Below, in pieces: positions 1 through 12,300 of a stretch of 64,000 nucleotides of DNA; within the stretch, counting starts at the first letter, position 1; each line of letters starts with the position of its first letter. This stretch comes from Patiria pectinifera (lineage: Eukaryota > Echinodermata > Asteroidea > Valvatida > Asterinidae), in assembly GCA_029964075.1 (NCBI GenBank), contig CM057149.1:36476900-36540899 (forward strand), read 5' to 3'. The notes under the pieces were generated by a model that made no database searches, was not told where the DNA came from, and was given only the letters and a program-made list of their open reading frames with translations. The position numbers were made by a program, and so were the translations under genes.

Positions 1-189
1 CAATTTCACATAGGCAGAGTACAAGTAATTTACCTACTTCTCTGCCCGCTGTCGCAGCTACGCTCTAGCCCGCTATCTCCAGACACCCGGAACTCAACAG
101 TGAAAACAGATGAGCCCTGAACCTAGACACACAAGTATCTCACCTAACAACGATTATCTTGTAAAGCCAAACCGCTAACCAAGCAGAAG

Positions 190-249
190 TAACAAACTGA
201 TCTCAAAATCGAACTAACTGAGCGCGCTTCCCAGGCACGCATTTATATA
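190..249 (-). promoter_or_regulatory. possible minus-strand core promoter (TATA + Inr)
   Basis: On the minus strand a TATATAAA box (bases 249 to 242) lies 30 bp upstream of a perfect initiator-type TCAGTT whose A is at 219. Splice-donor-like sites follow, for example AG|GTAAAT near 35, and no ATG is seen before the window edge. This would be the non-coding first exon of a gene lying to the left of the window. The spacing is what metazoan core promoters use, but short motifs like these arise by chance, so this is a suggestion only. Confidence 0.3.
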
Positions 250-1992
250 CATGTGCCAGACGCTACGTCATGTCTACAAACCATGTGCGTGTACTAACTC
301 TATGGTGCGCTAAACTTATGGGGGTTATTGACCAATCACATACGCGCAGCAGCTCACGGAGCTCGTAAGCTCCGCCCGGTCACTGCCACAAGTGATTAAG
401 CGTTAGTGCTATGGTATGACGTCACAACTAAACACTTTCCGCCACAGTATCGATATGGGGAATTCGTGTGATACAAGTGTTAAAATAGCCGGGAAAACCT
501 ATAAATAACAAACAATTTAAGTCTCGCTTTTTAAGTTTCGGGTTTTTCTTGTGTACTTCATCGAGTTTATTGTCTGGAAAAGGTTTCCTCAAAATAGTCA
601 ATACATGTAGTGCATGAGTGCCCCGCTATCCATGATTTCTCTTCTTCTTTTTAAGAAATGGTGAAAACAAAAAGTGCCAGTTCATTCGTTGATTTGATGA
701 ATTTATTTTTTCTTTTCGTTTTTGGTTCTTTCTTTTTCTTTTCTTCTTTACTATGTTTACACGAATACAATTTGAGTGTTTACCACTCGGTATAGAAAAT
801 TAGATTGCATTTTTTTTGCAGTGTACATCGTATTTTAACCAATCACACATCACGCACCCTAACATGAATATTTATCACTCTGTGTGGACGGAAGACAGTA
901 CTTAGTGGGTTTTCGTCGTTTTTTCCCTTCAATTAAGCTTATCCCAACCAACAAACAATGGGTGTTCGAACCACACACCCATTCCAAAATTTGTATCCTT
1001 GTGGAGACATTTCTTTGTTCCCGTGTAGTAAAGTGTTCAATTTTGAAAGTGAATTTTCAAAATGCTCTTATTTTAACCAGAATAAGTTTCCTGGGCTGAA
1101 ATTTGGAATTAATATCCCTTTTCTAAAACTCTTCCATTTGCGACAAATAAACACACCTTGGAAATTCCTAGTTTTTGAGTAAAACCCATATATCTATTTC
1201 GTGAAAACCTTGTGGAGACCTATTCATCTATAGAAATTGCCCTGTGGAGACCTTTACAATGTTTTGTTCACTATTGTGTGTGAGTCTCCACAAGGCAGCG
1301 AATTTGTGGTCATTTTGCGATCTACTGTGTTCATTCCACTATCCACTAGGCCACTGTGGCAGCTCGACGAAAGCCGTTCTTTGAAATGTTTAAATGTACA
1401 TGCATGACTGAGTGATAGCAATGGTATGACGTTATAGTTATTTTCTTATGAATAAACATAGAAACATCGAATAAACATCGTCATGATCATTGACGATGTG
1501 TGCTGCAAATATAAGCGCCGCAGCCCGTTGACAGACACGTGATGGCTGCTAGGATTTCTGGAATGAGCAATACTACAATAAAGTGAGGCTTGGCGGGGGC
1601 ATGCGCGTGCGCATTGTAGGCCAAACATACATGTACACGTACGTACTCTGTGTAATTATTCAACCCTTAAGTTCCAACTTTTTTCCGCCATCATTTCCGC
1701 TTGGAACAGTGGATACGCTGTTGCGTTTTCAAATTCATCGGATTGGAAACTCCACAATCCCGTACGAGGCTATAGACGAGTCATGTTCCTCCATGGTCAT
1801 AATGTACATGTAGCTTCCATCGATGTCTTCAACCACTCACAATGAATGGTTTACATTATTTGTTGGCATGATTGGTGAGTTATAATTTTGTTTGCCCCTA
1901 AAAAAAAAATCACAAAATATGGACACACGAGGGGTTATTGACACATCTTATGCAAGTGACTAGGTGGTAGGGTGATTTGTTCGGGGGAAAAA
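250..1992. other. no gene recognised
   Basis: Only short open frames without family resemblance occur here. The sequence is AT-rich with pyrimidine-rich patches (about 640-760) and no recognised repeat boundaries. Confidence 0.5.
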
Positions 1993-2180
1993 TGTTGCAA
2001 CCTGACGCCACGTCAGCGGTTGTGTACAAAGTCTATGGAGAGTCAAGACATTTTTAAAGTATTTTCTAACAAAATTGGAAATGTTTCTCAGTCCCAGATT
2101 CGTGTCTTATCATCATTTTTACAATGACTGACCTTCATTGAGATGATATATTAAGAAAGAAATTGCGTCAGGTTGCAACA
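1993..2180 (+). mobile_element. MITE copy A, TIR TGTTGCAACCTGACGC
   Basis: This 188-bp element begins TGTTGCAACCTGACGCCA and ends with its complement, GCGTCAGGTTGCAACA. It has no open frame of note. The interior (a segment reading GTCTATGGAGAGTCAAGA, and one around ATGATATATTAAGAAAG) recurs in reverse orientation at 3155-3343, so this is a dispersed non-autonomous DNA transposon. The superfamily is not clear from the termini. Confidence 0.75.
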
Positions 2181-2503
2181 TTCTTTTCATTTGTTGTTAG
2201 CTTCATTATAATGCACCATGATCTTGCGATTAATTATGACAACACTTATAAAAAAAAAAAACACAATGAAGTACTACGCCCCTCAATTGTCTGATTTACA
2301 TCTTGGGATTGGATGACAAACAGACCGGGCAATTCGTGCACAAACCTAGGGGGCCGAGTACCAGTTACAACTTTCATTTTTAGATGGAGAATTTAATGAT
2401 TATTTTTCATTCATAAATACCTCAGACAGTTTAGCTATTCCTATTGGTCGAGAGCCCGTCACGTGGCCGGTATTAAACGGATGATAAAGACATGGATAGA
2501 CAT

Positions 2504-2539
2504 GGAAAAGTGTTTAAGACCAGTCTTAAACACTTTTCC
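2504..2539. repeat. 17-bp-arm inverted repeat
   Basis: The arms GGAAAAGTGTTTAAGAC and GTCTTAAACACTTTTCC are perfect complements separated by two bases. It lies between the two MITE copies and could form a tight hairpin. Function unknown; it may be a foldback element relic. Confidence 0.7.
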
Positions 2540-2688
2540 AGTGTCACATAAAATGTGGACTCCTAAAAATCCAGTGCCTCTTACCGTTTTATTGGTTGAA
2601 CGATCACAGTCCTCACGTAGGCATGCGCAACACTACCAGCGAGTCAGAATTTTATAGTTCTAAATTCAAAACGCAACGCCCCAGGTGC

Positions 2689-2723
2689 GTTCTGCGCGAC
2701 ATCGCGTCCATGTCGCGCAGAAC
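2689..2723. repeat. 14-bp-arm GC-rich inverted repeat
   Basis: The arms GTTCTGCGCGACAT and ATGTCGCGCAGAAC are perfect complements around a 7-bp spacer. The arms are much more GC-rich than the surroundings. Function unknown. Confidence 0.65.
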
Positions 2724-2899
2724 GTGCTACGCGCACGTCAATCTCCATAAAAGGGTTGTTTACATCTTACTCGCCAGCTGACCATTCCATTATTTTGCTA
2801 GAGGGATGTTTCAAAAAGCATGAAGTGAACTTGCTGAACAAAATCAGGATTTTTGAATGAATTGTTTGATCTTTTTTTACCGAAAAGGTATTTATGAAT

Positions 2900-3064
2900 G
2901 GGAATAAATGTGTGCTCGGTCGGTATTTATCACTCTGTTTAATACCACTTAGAGTCTGGGTGCTGATAATTACCCTCGCCTCCGGCTCGGGTAATTATCA
3001 GCACCCAGACTCTAAGTGGTATTAAACAGAGTGATAAAAACCTCCGGAGCACACATTTATTCCC
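2900..3064. mobile_element. foldback element, ~75-bp arms
   Basis: An almost perfect inverted repeat runs from GGGAATAAATGTGTGCTC through a short GC-rich loop (TCGCCTCCGGCTC) back to GAGCACACATTTATTCCC. The core arms, from ATCACTCTGTTTAATACC to the loop, match essentially base for base. It has no coding capacity. This is best read as a foldback or hairpin transposon. Confidence 0.75.
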
Positions 3065-3154
3065 TTATTATATTTACTATAGAATAGTATGCTGTTTCGG
3101 GTTTCTGAAAGTGGCATTACGGCTTGAAATCCCCCAAAAGGCACGTGGAAAAAG

Positions 3155-3343
3155 TGTTGCAACCTGACGCCATTTCTTTCTTTATATATCATCTCAATAA
3201 AGTTCATTCATTGCAAAAATGATGATAAGACATGAATCTGGGACTGAGAAATATTACCAATTTTGTTAGGGAATACTTAAAAAATGTTCTTGACTCTCCA
3301 TAGACTTTGTATACAAGAGCAGAAGTGGCGTCAGGTTGCAACT
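3155..3343 (-). mobile_element. MITE copy B, inverted relative to copy A
   Basis: Same family as 1993-2180, with terminal TGTTGCAACCTGACGCCA and its complement at the right end. The shared interior reads in the opposite direction to copy A (TTGACTCTCCATAGAC). The two copies bracket about 1 kb that contains three hairpins. Confidence 0.75.
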
Positions 3344-3583
3344 TTTTTTTCCCAGGCATGTTTTGGATTGTATATTTAATATACTATTTTTTCAGTTCTA
3401 GTTGAAAAGAAACTAACCTAATGTCTTACCGTTTCCGAGAAAAGAGTACTAAAAAAACGGCCAGCAGGTTGTTTGCATCGACACGACGGAGTACGCATAC
3501 GTATTTCATATCGTTTCCGTTCAATGTACGATACACGTGTGTGTGTCACATAAATTACACACAGCACCGTTACACAGAATTTG

Positions 3584-3964
3584 CAGGCGCGGTTCTAGAA
3601 CCAATATTTTTGGGGGGGCTAGCACGGTGGATCCAGATTTGTTTTTTCAGGGAGGCGTGCTGAAATGTTGACCGGTTATTTTTTCCAGACACTTAGGCCT
3701 CCGAAAATCAATAGGGTGGGGGTCATGCCATATTTCAATTAGGAGCGCCAATAAAATCCTAAAATCATTCACACTATATTAACTAATGCACCCTTGTCAC
3801 GGCTATTTCTTCCTTAGGGGGAGACCGTTCGCATGTACATCACAATCCTTCTTTTTGCTAATGCAATTTTTTTTTTACGGAATTTATTTTGGGGGGGGGG
3901 GGGCTAGACAAAAAAATATTTGGGGCTACAGCCCCCCCCCCCCACCCCCGTAGAACCGCGCCTG
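3584..3964. mobile_element. hAT-type MITE with near-perfect 8-bp target duplication
   Basis: The element is bounded by CAGGCGCGGTTCTA and its exact complement TAGAACCGCGCCTG. It is flanked by AGAATTTG on the left and ATAATTTG on the right, which agree at 7 of 8 positions, consistent with the 8-bp duplication made by hAT transposases. The interior has G- and C-runs and no transposase, so it is non-autonomous. Confidence 0.65.
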
Positions 3965-4721
3965 ATAATTTGTTTCTTACACGTCCGTAAAATGTGAACA
4001 AAGGTAGGTCGGTGCGGTTGGAATCACAAATAGAACTGAACACCTCGATTTTTCGGGGACAAAATTGTGACCCCCGAAACGAAATTTGTTCCTGCATGGT
4101 TCTCGCAAGAATAACACAAAAACGTCATGTAATATAATTTCCTTGTAAACGCGTTATGTAGCCCAAATTGGGCGCATTCCAGACCGTAATATCCCTTTAA
4201 AATCTCTCCACAATCTTGATCCCAAATCTGTTGATCTCCGGTTACTTTCGAATTTAATATTCGAAGAAGTCTCGATGGATGATATCACTTTATTTTCTTA
4301 TTCTTCTCAAATGATGGTATGCAAACGTTTTCAACCCTGTTCGATAACACTATGGTATTGTATTCAGCCCGTTTTACCCGTATTCTTTGTATATACTTAT
4401 TATGTCCCATACACATGTTTTCACGATCTGTTCGATTGCATGAAAAAAAAACCATGCAGATTTCATATTCGGTTACCATAGGATACATGCACTCTGGTGC
4501 TCAGTTGTATCTATCGTAAAGTCTTGATGTGCACATGCGCAGTTGGAGTTCCAAGCCGAATGCGCGGGTGCACGAACTGGGCGCGTGATTCCTATGTCTT
4601 CGAATGGTTTTGCGTACCGAGGGAAAAACCCAGAGCACTCAATAAATTGTTTGTATTGTATTTGGTTTCGGTTCATTCGGCTGGCCTAGGTCTATTCCGA
4701 AAACAAGCTATTGTTAAGTGT

Positions 4722-5226
4722 TTAAAGGGAATACAACATTTGCTATGCTGTAATATTCAGGAATGGATGGATTTGGGGATTATTATGAATATAGCAAAAT
4801 TGTTACACTGACTTGCTTGAAGTTTTGGCATTGTAGATGCTGGAAAAAGCCAAGAAAAACACTCATGACCCCACTTCAGATGATACGGAACAATATAGAC
4901 GTCGGTGGAATTTTAAGGCAGGGAATCTGTCTTGCTGGCGTGTAACCGTGCATAGGTGTGTAATCGATTGCAAACAAAATGCGAACTAACTAAATATGAT
5001 AAATTGGGAGCAGTATTTGAAAAAGCCAGTTTTTACAACGCTGGTCGGCCGACAAGCGTTGGAAATTGATACAAAAATTCCACTTTTGTTGAAAATGTCA
5101 GCACACCACGGGGCCATGAGTTTCGGAATGCTTTAAATTGACACTCACTAACAGTCCAGTAAGGTATTTCGTGATAACCTGGTAGTTTTGTTTTTGATGT
5201 TTGCAAATGTTGTATAATCCCTTTAA
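4722..5226. mobile_element. TTAA-flanked MITE, copy 1
   Basis: It starts TTAAAGGGAATACAACATT and ends with the near-complement AATGTTGTATAATCCCTTTAA, so both ends carry TTAA as piggyBac-type insertions do. A central near-palindrome (ACGCTGGTCGGCCGACAAGC) is present. A diverged full-length copy lies at 50608-51136, which confirms the boundaries. No transposase is encoded; assignment to piggyBac rests only on TTAA. Confidence 0.7.
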
Positions 5227-6289
5227 GGACAGACCCTTAGCACGAAATTCGTATTTTCTTTGTTCCTGGTATCATTTTAATCCGTATCCAGTATTTCATT
5301 GCATAGTTTCCGGATAAGTGCGCTATATAAATCTATATCTTTTGTTATGGTTATTATCATTCAACGCAGTACAAAGAAATTCGCTAGGGTTTTTTAGTGA
5401 AGCGGGTTTTCCAGGCCCATTTCCTGAAATGTTCATTCACTGAAATGTTCATTCACTTCTAAAGATCGGTCATTCATTTTGGTCTGGATTTGAATGCACG
5501 TCTTGAATCCAATTTCAATTCAACGAAAGTTAAACCGTTTTCATTGTCCGTACATTCACTTTTATTGAGAAACAGACGGCCAATTATACGTTACCTGTGC
5601 ATTCATTTACGCAAGCATACCTTTTCTAAATTGATTTCAGGTATAGCTAATTTGATTGACGGTTAATGAAAAAGAAACCCCTAATTGTATCTGGTGCCAT
5701 GCAATGTCATTAAAGTAAAGTGAAATAGAATGAAGAATGTTTGAAATCGCCATCTAAAAACGAAAAAGAAGTCTTGTCAACGAATCTGAATTGACATAAA
5801 CGAAAGGTGCTGCTCAATCACTTAATTGATTGAACTGAAATGGAATTGAATGCTCTGGTAGCGAAAATGAAACGCGTACTCAGAGCGCTTCGCCAATTCA
5901 GACGAAGTGAATTTCAGATTTTCAGAAGTGAATAAAGATTTTAGGAAATTGGCCGTGAAAAGCTACATTTAAAGTGATGTCATATTGAGACATCGAGTGC
6001 CTGACAAAAGCACGCATATAATATATCAGAAAATCAACATGTAATGCCGTTTAGCCAAAAACAGTAGGAAAATATAAGTTTTTGTACTTAACCCATCTTC
6101 ACTGAGTTATTAATCCACACTTTAAATAAGGTTGATTTGTCATATTTTTTTAGCTTTATTGTTTATTCCATATTGAAGTCAAATTTTAAGTTTTCTCTTG
6201 CATGATGGCGATAACAAACGCTGTTATCCAAAATCTATATATTTAGGGTCTGTATAATGAATGTTTTTGTAACAAACGTCAATTTACAG
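5227..6289. other. no gene recognised upstream of sacsin-like gene
   Basis: AT-rich sequence with several short direct repeats of the type CATTCACT and AATTGA around 5420-5640. It presumably holds the promoter of the downstream gene, but no convincing TATA/Inr pair was found. Confidence 0.4.
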
Positions 6290-6372
6290 ACTTCGTCTGT
6301 GGAGAGAGGAAATAAATCCGACTATAGTATGCACATTTGCTACGAGCTCATCCAGTGCAGAATTGAAACACA
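6290..6372 (+). other. probable 5' UTR of sacsin-like gene
   Basis: A splice-acceptor-like TTTACAG ends at 6289, so the first coding exon may begin at 6290 after an upstream non-coding exon. An out-of-frame ATG at about 6329 precedes the chosen start at 6373. The 6373 ATG is preferred because its phase joins exactly to exon 2. Confidence 0.4.
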
Positions 6373-9300
6373 ATGCCAGATTCTAGTGATGGTAAGTCCT
6401 ATCAGTGAAATGACCTGTTTTTATTAAAGACTCTATCATTAATGATGTATTCTCATATAAAAGCAACGTGAACTTGAGCCACACTAGAACCACAGTTTTT
6501 GTAAGAGGTATCTTAGTATTCTTGGTCTTGGTAAAAACGGCATCCTGACTACGCCAATGATCAACTCGAGTGATGATGGCGAGATATGGGTCCTAAAAAC
6601 GAACAAAATAGTCCCCTTGATAAATGATGCTGATTAGACCTATGTTAATAATCCTTAAAGCGTATTTTTCATTTTGCAGAGAACGGGGATTTTGGGCAGC
6701 AGTTGCCACCGCTACACATCTACCTTAAGAGGGTTCTGGACAAATACCCGGAAGGTGGACAGATCTTGAAGGTAGAAATATTCGTCTGTACACGATGCAG
6801 AAAGACTATCGTTAGAAATTTTACAAAATGTGTTTTCAATTTTGTATATAAAAAACTTATTTCAACATTATGTGAAATCACAGGTTTGACCTTTGTGAAT
6901 AGAAAAACGAAGTTAAAGCTGTCCTGTTGAATATAAATATCTGTCAATTTCAGGAGCTTGTGCAGAATGCAGATGATGCAAAAGCAAAGAATGTGATTTT
7001 TCTTTACGACAAGACACAACATCCGAGCCATCAATTGTGGTCTGAGACATTGAAGGACTTCCAAGGACCAGCTCTGTATGCCTACAATGATGCAACCTTT
7101 CAGAAGCAAGACTGGTACAACATCCAGCACCCTGAGCAGAGTGGGAAGCTGGAAGACCTTACCAAGGTCGGGAGGTTCGGCCTGGGCTTCATCTCCGTCT
7201 ACCATCTTACAGGTGGGTAACATGTATACTGGCAACTTCCTTGTTATCAACATACTCATTACATTAGCGTACTTTTAATTTCACACTAAAGTCATGATTA
7301 TCAAGGTTTTCATTTTTTTCTTTTCCTCACAGACATGCCCTGCATCATCAGTGGCAACAAAATCGGTTTCTTGGACCCACTGGAGAAGAACTTCATCCAT
7401 GACCCTCACACCAACACAAGATACAAAGGCAGACGTGGTAAGAAGTGGAAGATGACAGCCGATCTTTTGGCTGAATTTCCCGACCAGTTTTCACCATACC
7501 TGATTGACTTGTTTCACTGTAATAAACACAACTTTGAAAACGGTAAATTAGAGGGTACTGTTTTTCGATTTCCATTGCGAACCAGGGAATCACTGGTCAG
7601 TAAGTCGGTGTTCACTGATCATGACCGTGTGCATGACCTCTTTGCGTCATTCCAGAGAGATGCAGAGATCTCTCTGCTGTTTCTCAAGCATGTAGAATCC
7701 ATAGCCGTGTATGAAAGAGATCATATGTCTGACAATCCTAGACTAATTTGTAAGGTACAGATTCACGAAGACGATCGTCATCAGCTTCGTATGGACAGAA
7801 CAACATTCCTGAGCCAGATTATCTCGAATCAAGACATTCAAACAATGAGCTGTGTACGAATCCAGAAGCAAACTGGATCACAGACATCTCAAACGACCAG
7901 CAGATACATCATCTTGAACAGCTTAAAGAGCACATCCAGACGTCTCCAAGAACTGAGCAAAGATGATGAACTGAAGTTGCTGCCATGGATGGGGATGTCC
8001 TTCCTAATAAGCTCTACAGCAGGTTTAGATGACGAACGGCGAAGTGGCCGTGTGTTTTGCTTCCTACCATTGCCAGAGAGTGAGAAGACTGGATTGCCAG
8101 TTCATGTACACGGCTACTTCGGTCTTGGAGACAACCGTCGCAGTATCAAGTGGCCAGATCAAGAGTCCCAGCATGACAACAAGGCACTCTGGAACGAGCT
8201 CCTCACACAGGAAGTCTTTCCGGAAGTTTATGCAAAGGTCATCCAGGCTGCTATAAAGAAGAGTAAAGATCCCTCTGATCCGACGAAGCCGTTGGATGTG
8301 TATAAAGCGTGGCCTTCCATTGAGCACATACACGCAAATTGGTCAGCTGGGGTCAAGAAATTCTTGCAGCTGCTAGCGAACGAGCCCATCTTCTACACAG
8401 AGCATAATGGCGGCTCCTGGAAAAAGTCAATGGACGTGTATGTGGACCCCGAGGGAAACCCCTTGGTTTCAAAAGTGCTGAGAATCAAAGGTTGTCCAGT
8501 TGCGCAGCCTCCGCACCACGTTCTGGAGTCTCTTCAATGGGCAGGTGTGACTTACAACACGGTTACACCTGCACTTGTGAGTGACTGGATCAGAGGGGAT
8601 CCACTGCAGTTCCTGTCACGTGACGAGAAGTTTGAGCTTCTTAAATACGTGACCAGTGAACCAGTTTGTGATCTGAAAAACCTGCGTCTGCTTCCCTTGC
8701 AGAGTGGCGATTTTGTTGCGTTTTGTAAAGATGCGCCAATAGTATACATTGCGACCACAGAGAATTCAAGTTCTCTGATCCCAAATGGGGCGTCAAAATT
8801 CGCTGCAAGTGACCTACCATCAACATTGCTAACAGATCCGACAATAGAGGAGCACACACAGCTAAAACGCATTGGCGTTAATGATGTTGCACCTCTATTG
8901 AAAGAGATGCTTCCAAGCACGTGGAGAGGAGGAACAGATGATACCATGCCATGGACCCCGGGACAGGACCAACAACCAACAAAGGAGTGGTTAGAGGAGT
9001 TTTGGAGATGGTTGGCAAAAACAGACCTTGAGGCGTTCAAAGGTATTCCCCTCATTCCGGTAGCACACGGTCGCATTGCCAGACTGCAACAGAGTAAGCT
9101 AATTTGCCAGGTGCAGGAGGGGGGCTCTTATGGGCGTTATCCAGCACGCTTGTCAGATAACATCTGCTCATTTCTTGAGTCTGTTGAGGCCGTTGTTATA
9201 CGGGATCTCCCGTCTTATGTAAGTGATCACCCACATGTCAACAGATTTGTTGGTACTTCGACACCTGAAGGAGTAATGGCCATTCTAGAGGCGTGCAGCC

Positions 9301-12300
9301 ACAACAACCTCGATGTACATGTTCAAGGTTTGGCTGCAAGCACAAAAGACGAACTATGTGCATTCCTCGCAAAACTCCAGCACTTAACGACCCGACAAAG
9401 TGACATCTTGAAGTCTCTCTCTTTCTTTCTTGGAAGTGATGGGAAATATATTGCAGTCAGGACATGTCCAACTTCAATTCCTGGTGACTATTTTGAGTTA
9501 CCAGTGAGAGCTCTGAGACGTCGATGTATTATGCTAAGATCTGATGAGTCGGACAACCTACTGTTACAACTTGGGGTTAAAAAGCTATCTGTTGTTGAGT
9601 TTCTACAAGGAAACGTCCTCCCTGCAGTACAGGAAGGATTCTATAGTGACAACGAATCATTGAAGATCATGAAGTGGGTCTTGCAGCAAGCAAGATTTGA
9701 CCACTTGGTGACAGGCCTAAAATTTATTCCAATTTCTAAACGCAAAGCAAGTCCAGAGGAGCTGTTCGAGCCCTCTCAAACCCTTCAGGTGATGTTTAGA
9801 GGAAGCAGCAGGTTTCCAGTTGGACAGTATTCCAAAGGCAGACTGCTAGACAACTTGAAACGGGTCGGACTCAAAACAGAGGCAGACGTGTCACCAGGTG
9901 ACGTTTTGATGTGTGCAACGGAGGTTTCCCAAACCACAAACTGCGCTGATGTTGAAAGGGGATCAGTCATTTTACAACACATCAACCACTTTCCAAGTCT
10001 CTTACGTGAACAGGTCACGAGCAACAGGACATGTAAAGCACTATATAAGTTTCTTGAAGATCTGTCTTGGGTTTCGTGAAGCTTCACCACCTGCTGACTA
10101 CCCTAACAAGGCTGGTTGGATTGGAAACTCCAATACACTCTACTCACCCAGACAAGTAGGACTTATTGATTCTGCTCTGCTTCAAGGCTCTGTGCTCCCT
10201 CTCGTCAGGTTACATGACGTACAAGATGAACTACTGAATGCCTTTGTATGGAGACACAATCTTGATTCGAGCAACTACCAACACGTCGAACGGGTAGTGC
10301 GTCATCTCAAGAATGTTGCAAACAACTACCAGAATGTTCGCGATAATGTGCATATTGTTTCTCATACAGTGTCCGAGATATATTCCTTCTTCACTAGAGC
10401 AGAGAATTATGTACAAGTGAGACACCTTTTTCACGAGCACATGAGTGCTCCACAACCATGGGTGTGGCATGGATCTGGTTTCACCACTCCTGACAAGATG
10501 GCCATGAGCAACGGGACACTTGGTGTTAGTTTGGCCCCTTATCTACGCCTTGTTCCAGAGGATTGTCTCCAGTACGGCAGTTTCCTAAATAGCATGGGTG
10601 TCCAAGAGACCTTCCAAGACAGCGCTTTCTGCGAAGTGCTACAAATTGTCAGTCAAAAGCATGAAGCCAACACGGTTTCCAGTGAAGAGGATTACAAGAA
10701 AGACTTAAATCTTGTCTGCAACATCTTAAGCCACATGGTTAACCAAGAAAGATTTGACAGCAAGATGCCAGGGATCCTCGTTCCATGTAGAATGCCCAGA
10801 TGCCGAGAAAGAAAGCTACACATGACATGTCCATCGCAATGCCTGTATGTTGATGAGGAGAGACTTGCAAGACAGATATTCGAAGAAGGTCCCCAAGACT
10901 TCGACAAGCCAATAATTCATGAGTTAATACCCAACTTGGTTGCTCAGAAATTGGGATTGCAACCACTGAGTCACGTGATTGCTCCAGTTGAAGCAGTAGA
11001 GTATGGATATGAGGTTGCCGGACCACACGAGACGACAGTGAATGCAATCAAGCGTAATCTTGATATGTACAAAGAAGGCCCAGGCATCTTTAACGAGTTG
11101 ATTCAAAACGCTGACGATGCTGGAGCTACTGAAGTCAAATTCCTTCTAGACTGGCGCGACAACAAGCAAACAGCTCACGACCTTCTGGGCGAAGGAATGA
11201 AATCGTGTCACGGACCTGCTCTCTGGGTTTTTAATGACGGCATTTTCACAAAAGATGATATTAAAAATATCTGCAATATAGCTGCCCAGAGCAAGAAAGA
11301 TCAGCTGGACAAAGTTGGGAGGTTCGGATTGGGATTCACGTCAGTTTATCACTTGACCGATATTCCCAGTGTTGTCAGCGGACCGTATGTGCTTATTTGT
11401 GATCCCAGAGCAACCCATCTTGGATCCCGTGTCAAGCCGGCACAGCCAGGTATCAAACTCGATCTGACAAACGAAAGCCACAGACGGACGCTTGAGAGTT
11501 ATCCGAACCAGTTCCAACCATACAATGGCATCTTTGGTTGTAAGCTGCCAGAGGCTGCACACTTCGAGCACACACTCTTCAGGTTACCATTGCGGACAAA
11601 AGCGGAAGCCGATGGCCAACAGCCAAATCAAATCTCAGATTCTGTCTTTGATTCGAAGAAGAGTACTGAAACACTGTTAGAGGCTTTGCAGAAGTCGGCA
11701 TCTACGCTGCTTCTCTTTACACAGAACGTGGTTCATGTTACTGTGGAACAGCTTGAGTCTGAAAACATTGATGATAGGAAATCTGTAATGTCTGTCACTG
11801 TTTCACTGGTCAGACAGCTGCCTCGTTCAATTGCAGCTCCAGCTGACGATTTAAAGACAGCTCCAGCTGACAACTTGAAGACAGCTCCAGCTGACGACTT
11901 GAAGACCCAACGAGGTATCCTGAAAACGACGGCGAAACGCGTGAAACTACCTGACCCTGATTTGCCTGTTCCAGAGACAACTATGATTGTGAAGATGAAT
12001 CAGGAAAGGTGCGTATTGGGTATGGGTGGGAAAAAGAAACAAAAGAAAGAAACGTTTCACTTCATCATCAGCTCCTGCATGGCAACGGGAGAACCTCTTG
12101 ATCTCTCCCTTACCAAAGAGGGCATCAAAGCTGGAGTTATGCCGTGTGGTGGAGTTGCTGCACAATTAATATCTGGTGAAAGAGGGTTGACCCCTGAAAC
12201 CACCCAAGGCAAGGCCTTTAGTTATCTTCCTCTTGCCGTCTCAACTGGGCTACCGTTCCACGTCAATGGCAACTTCTTGCTGCAACCTAACCGTCGCCAG

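Noticed and set aside
6720-7259. 179-codon minus-strand frame over sacsin exons 2-3
   Set aside because: It runs through two introns and two exons whose plus-strand sense is clearly sacsin.
8552-9076. 174-codon minus-strand frame and many other frames antisense to the sacsin exon
   Set aside because: Shadows of the strong plus-strand coding sequence, with no family resemblance of their own.
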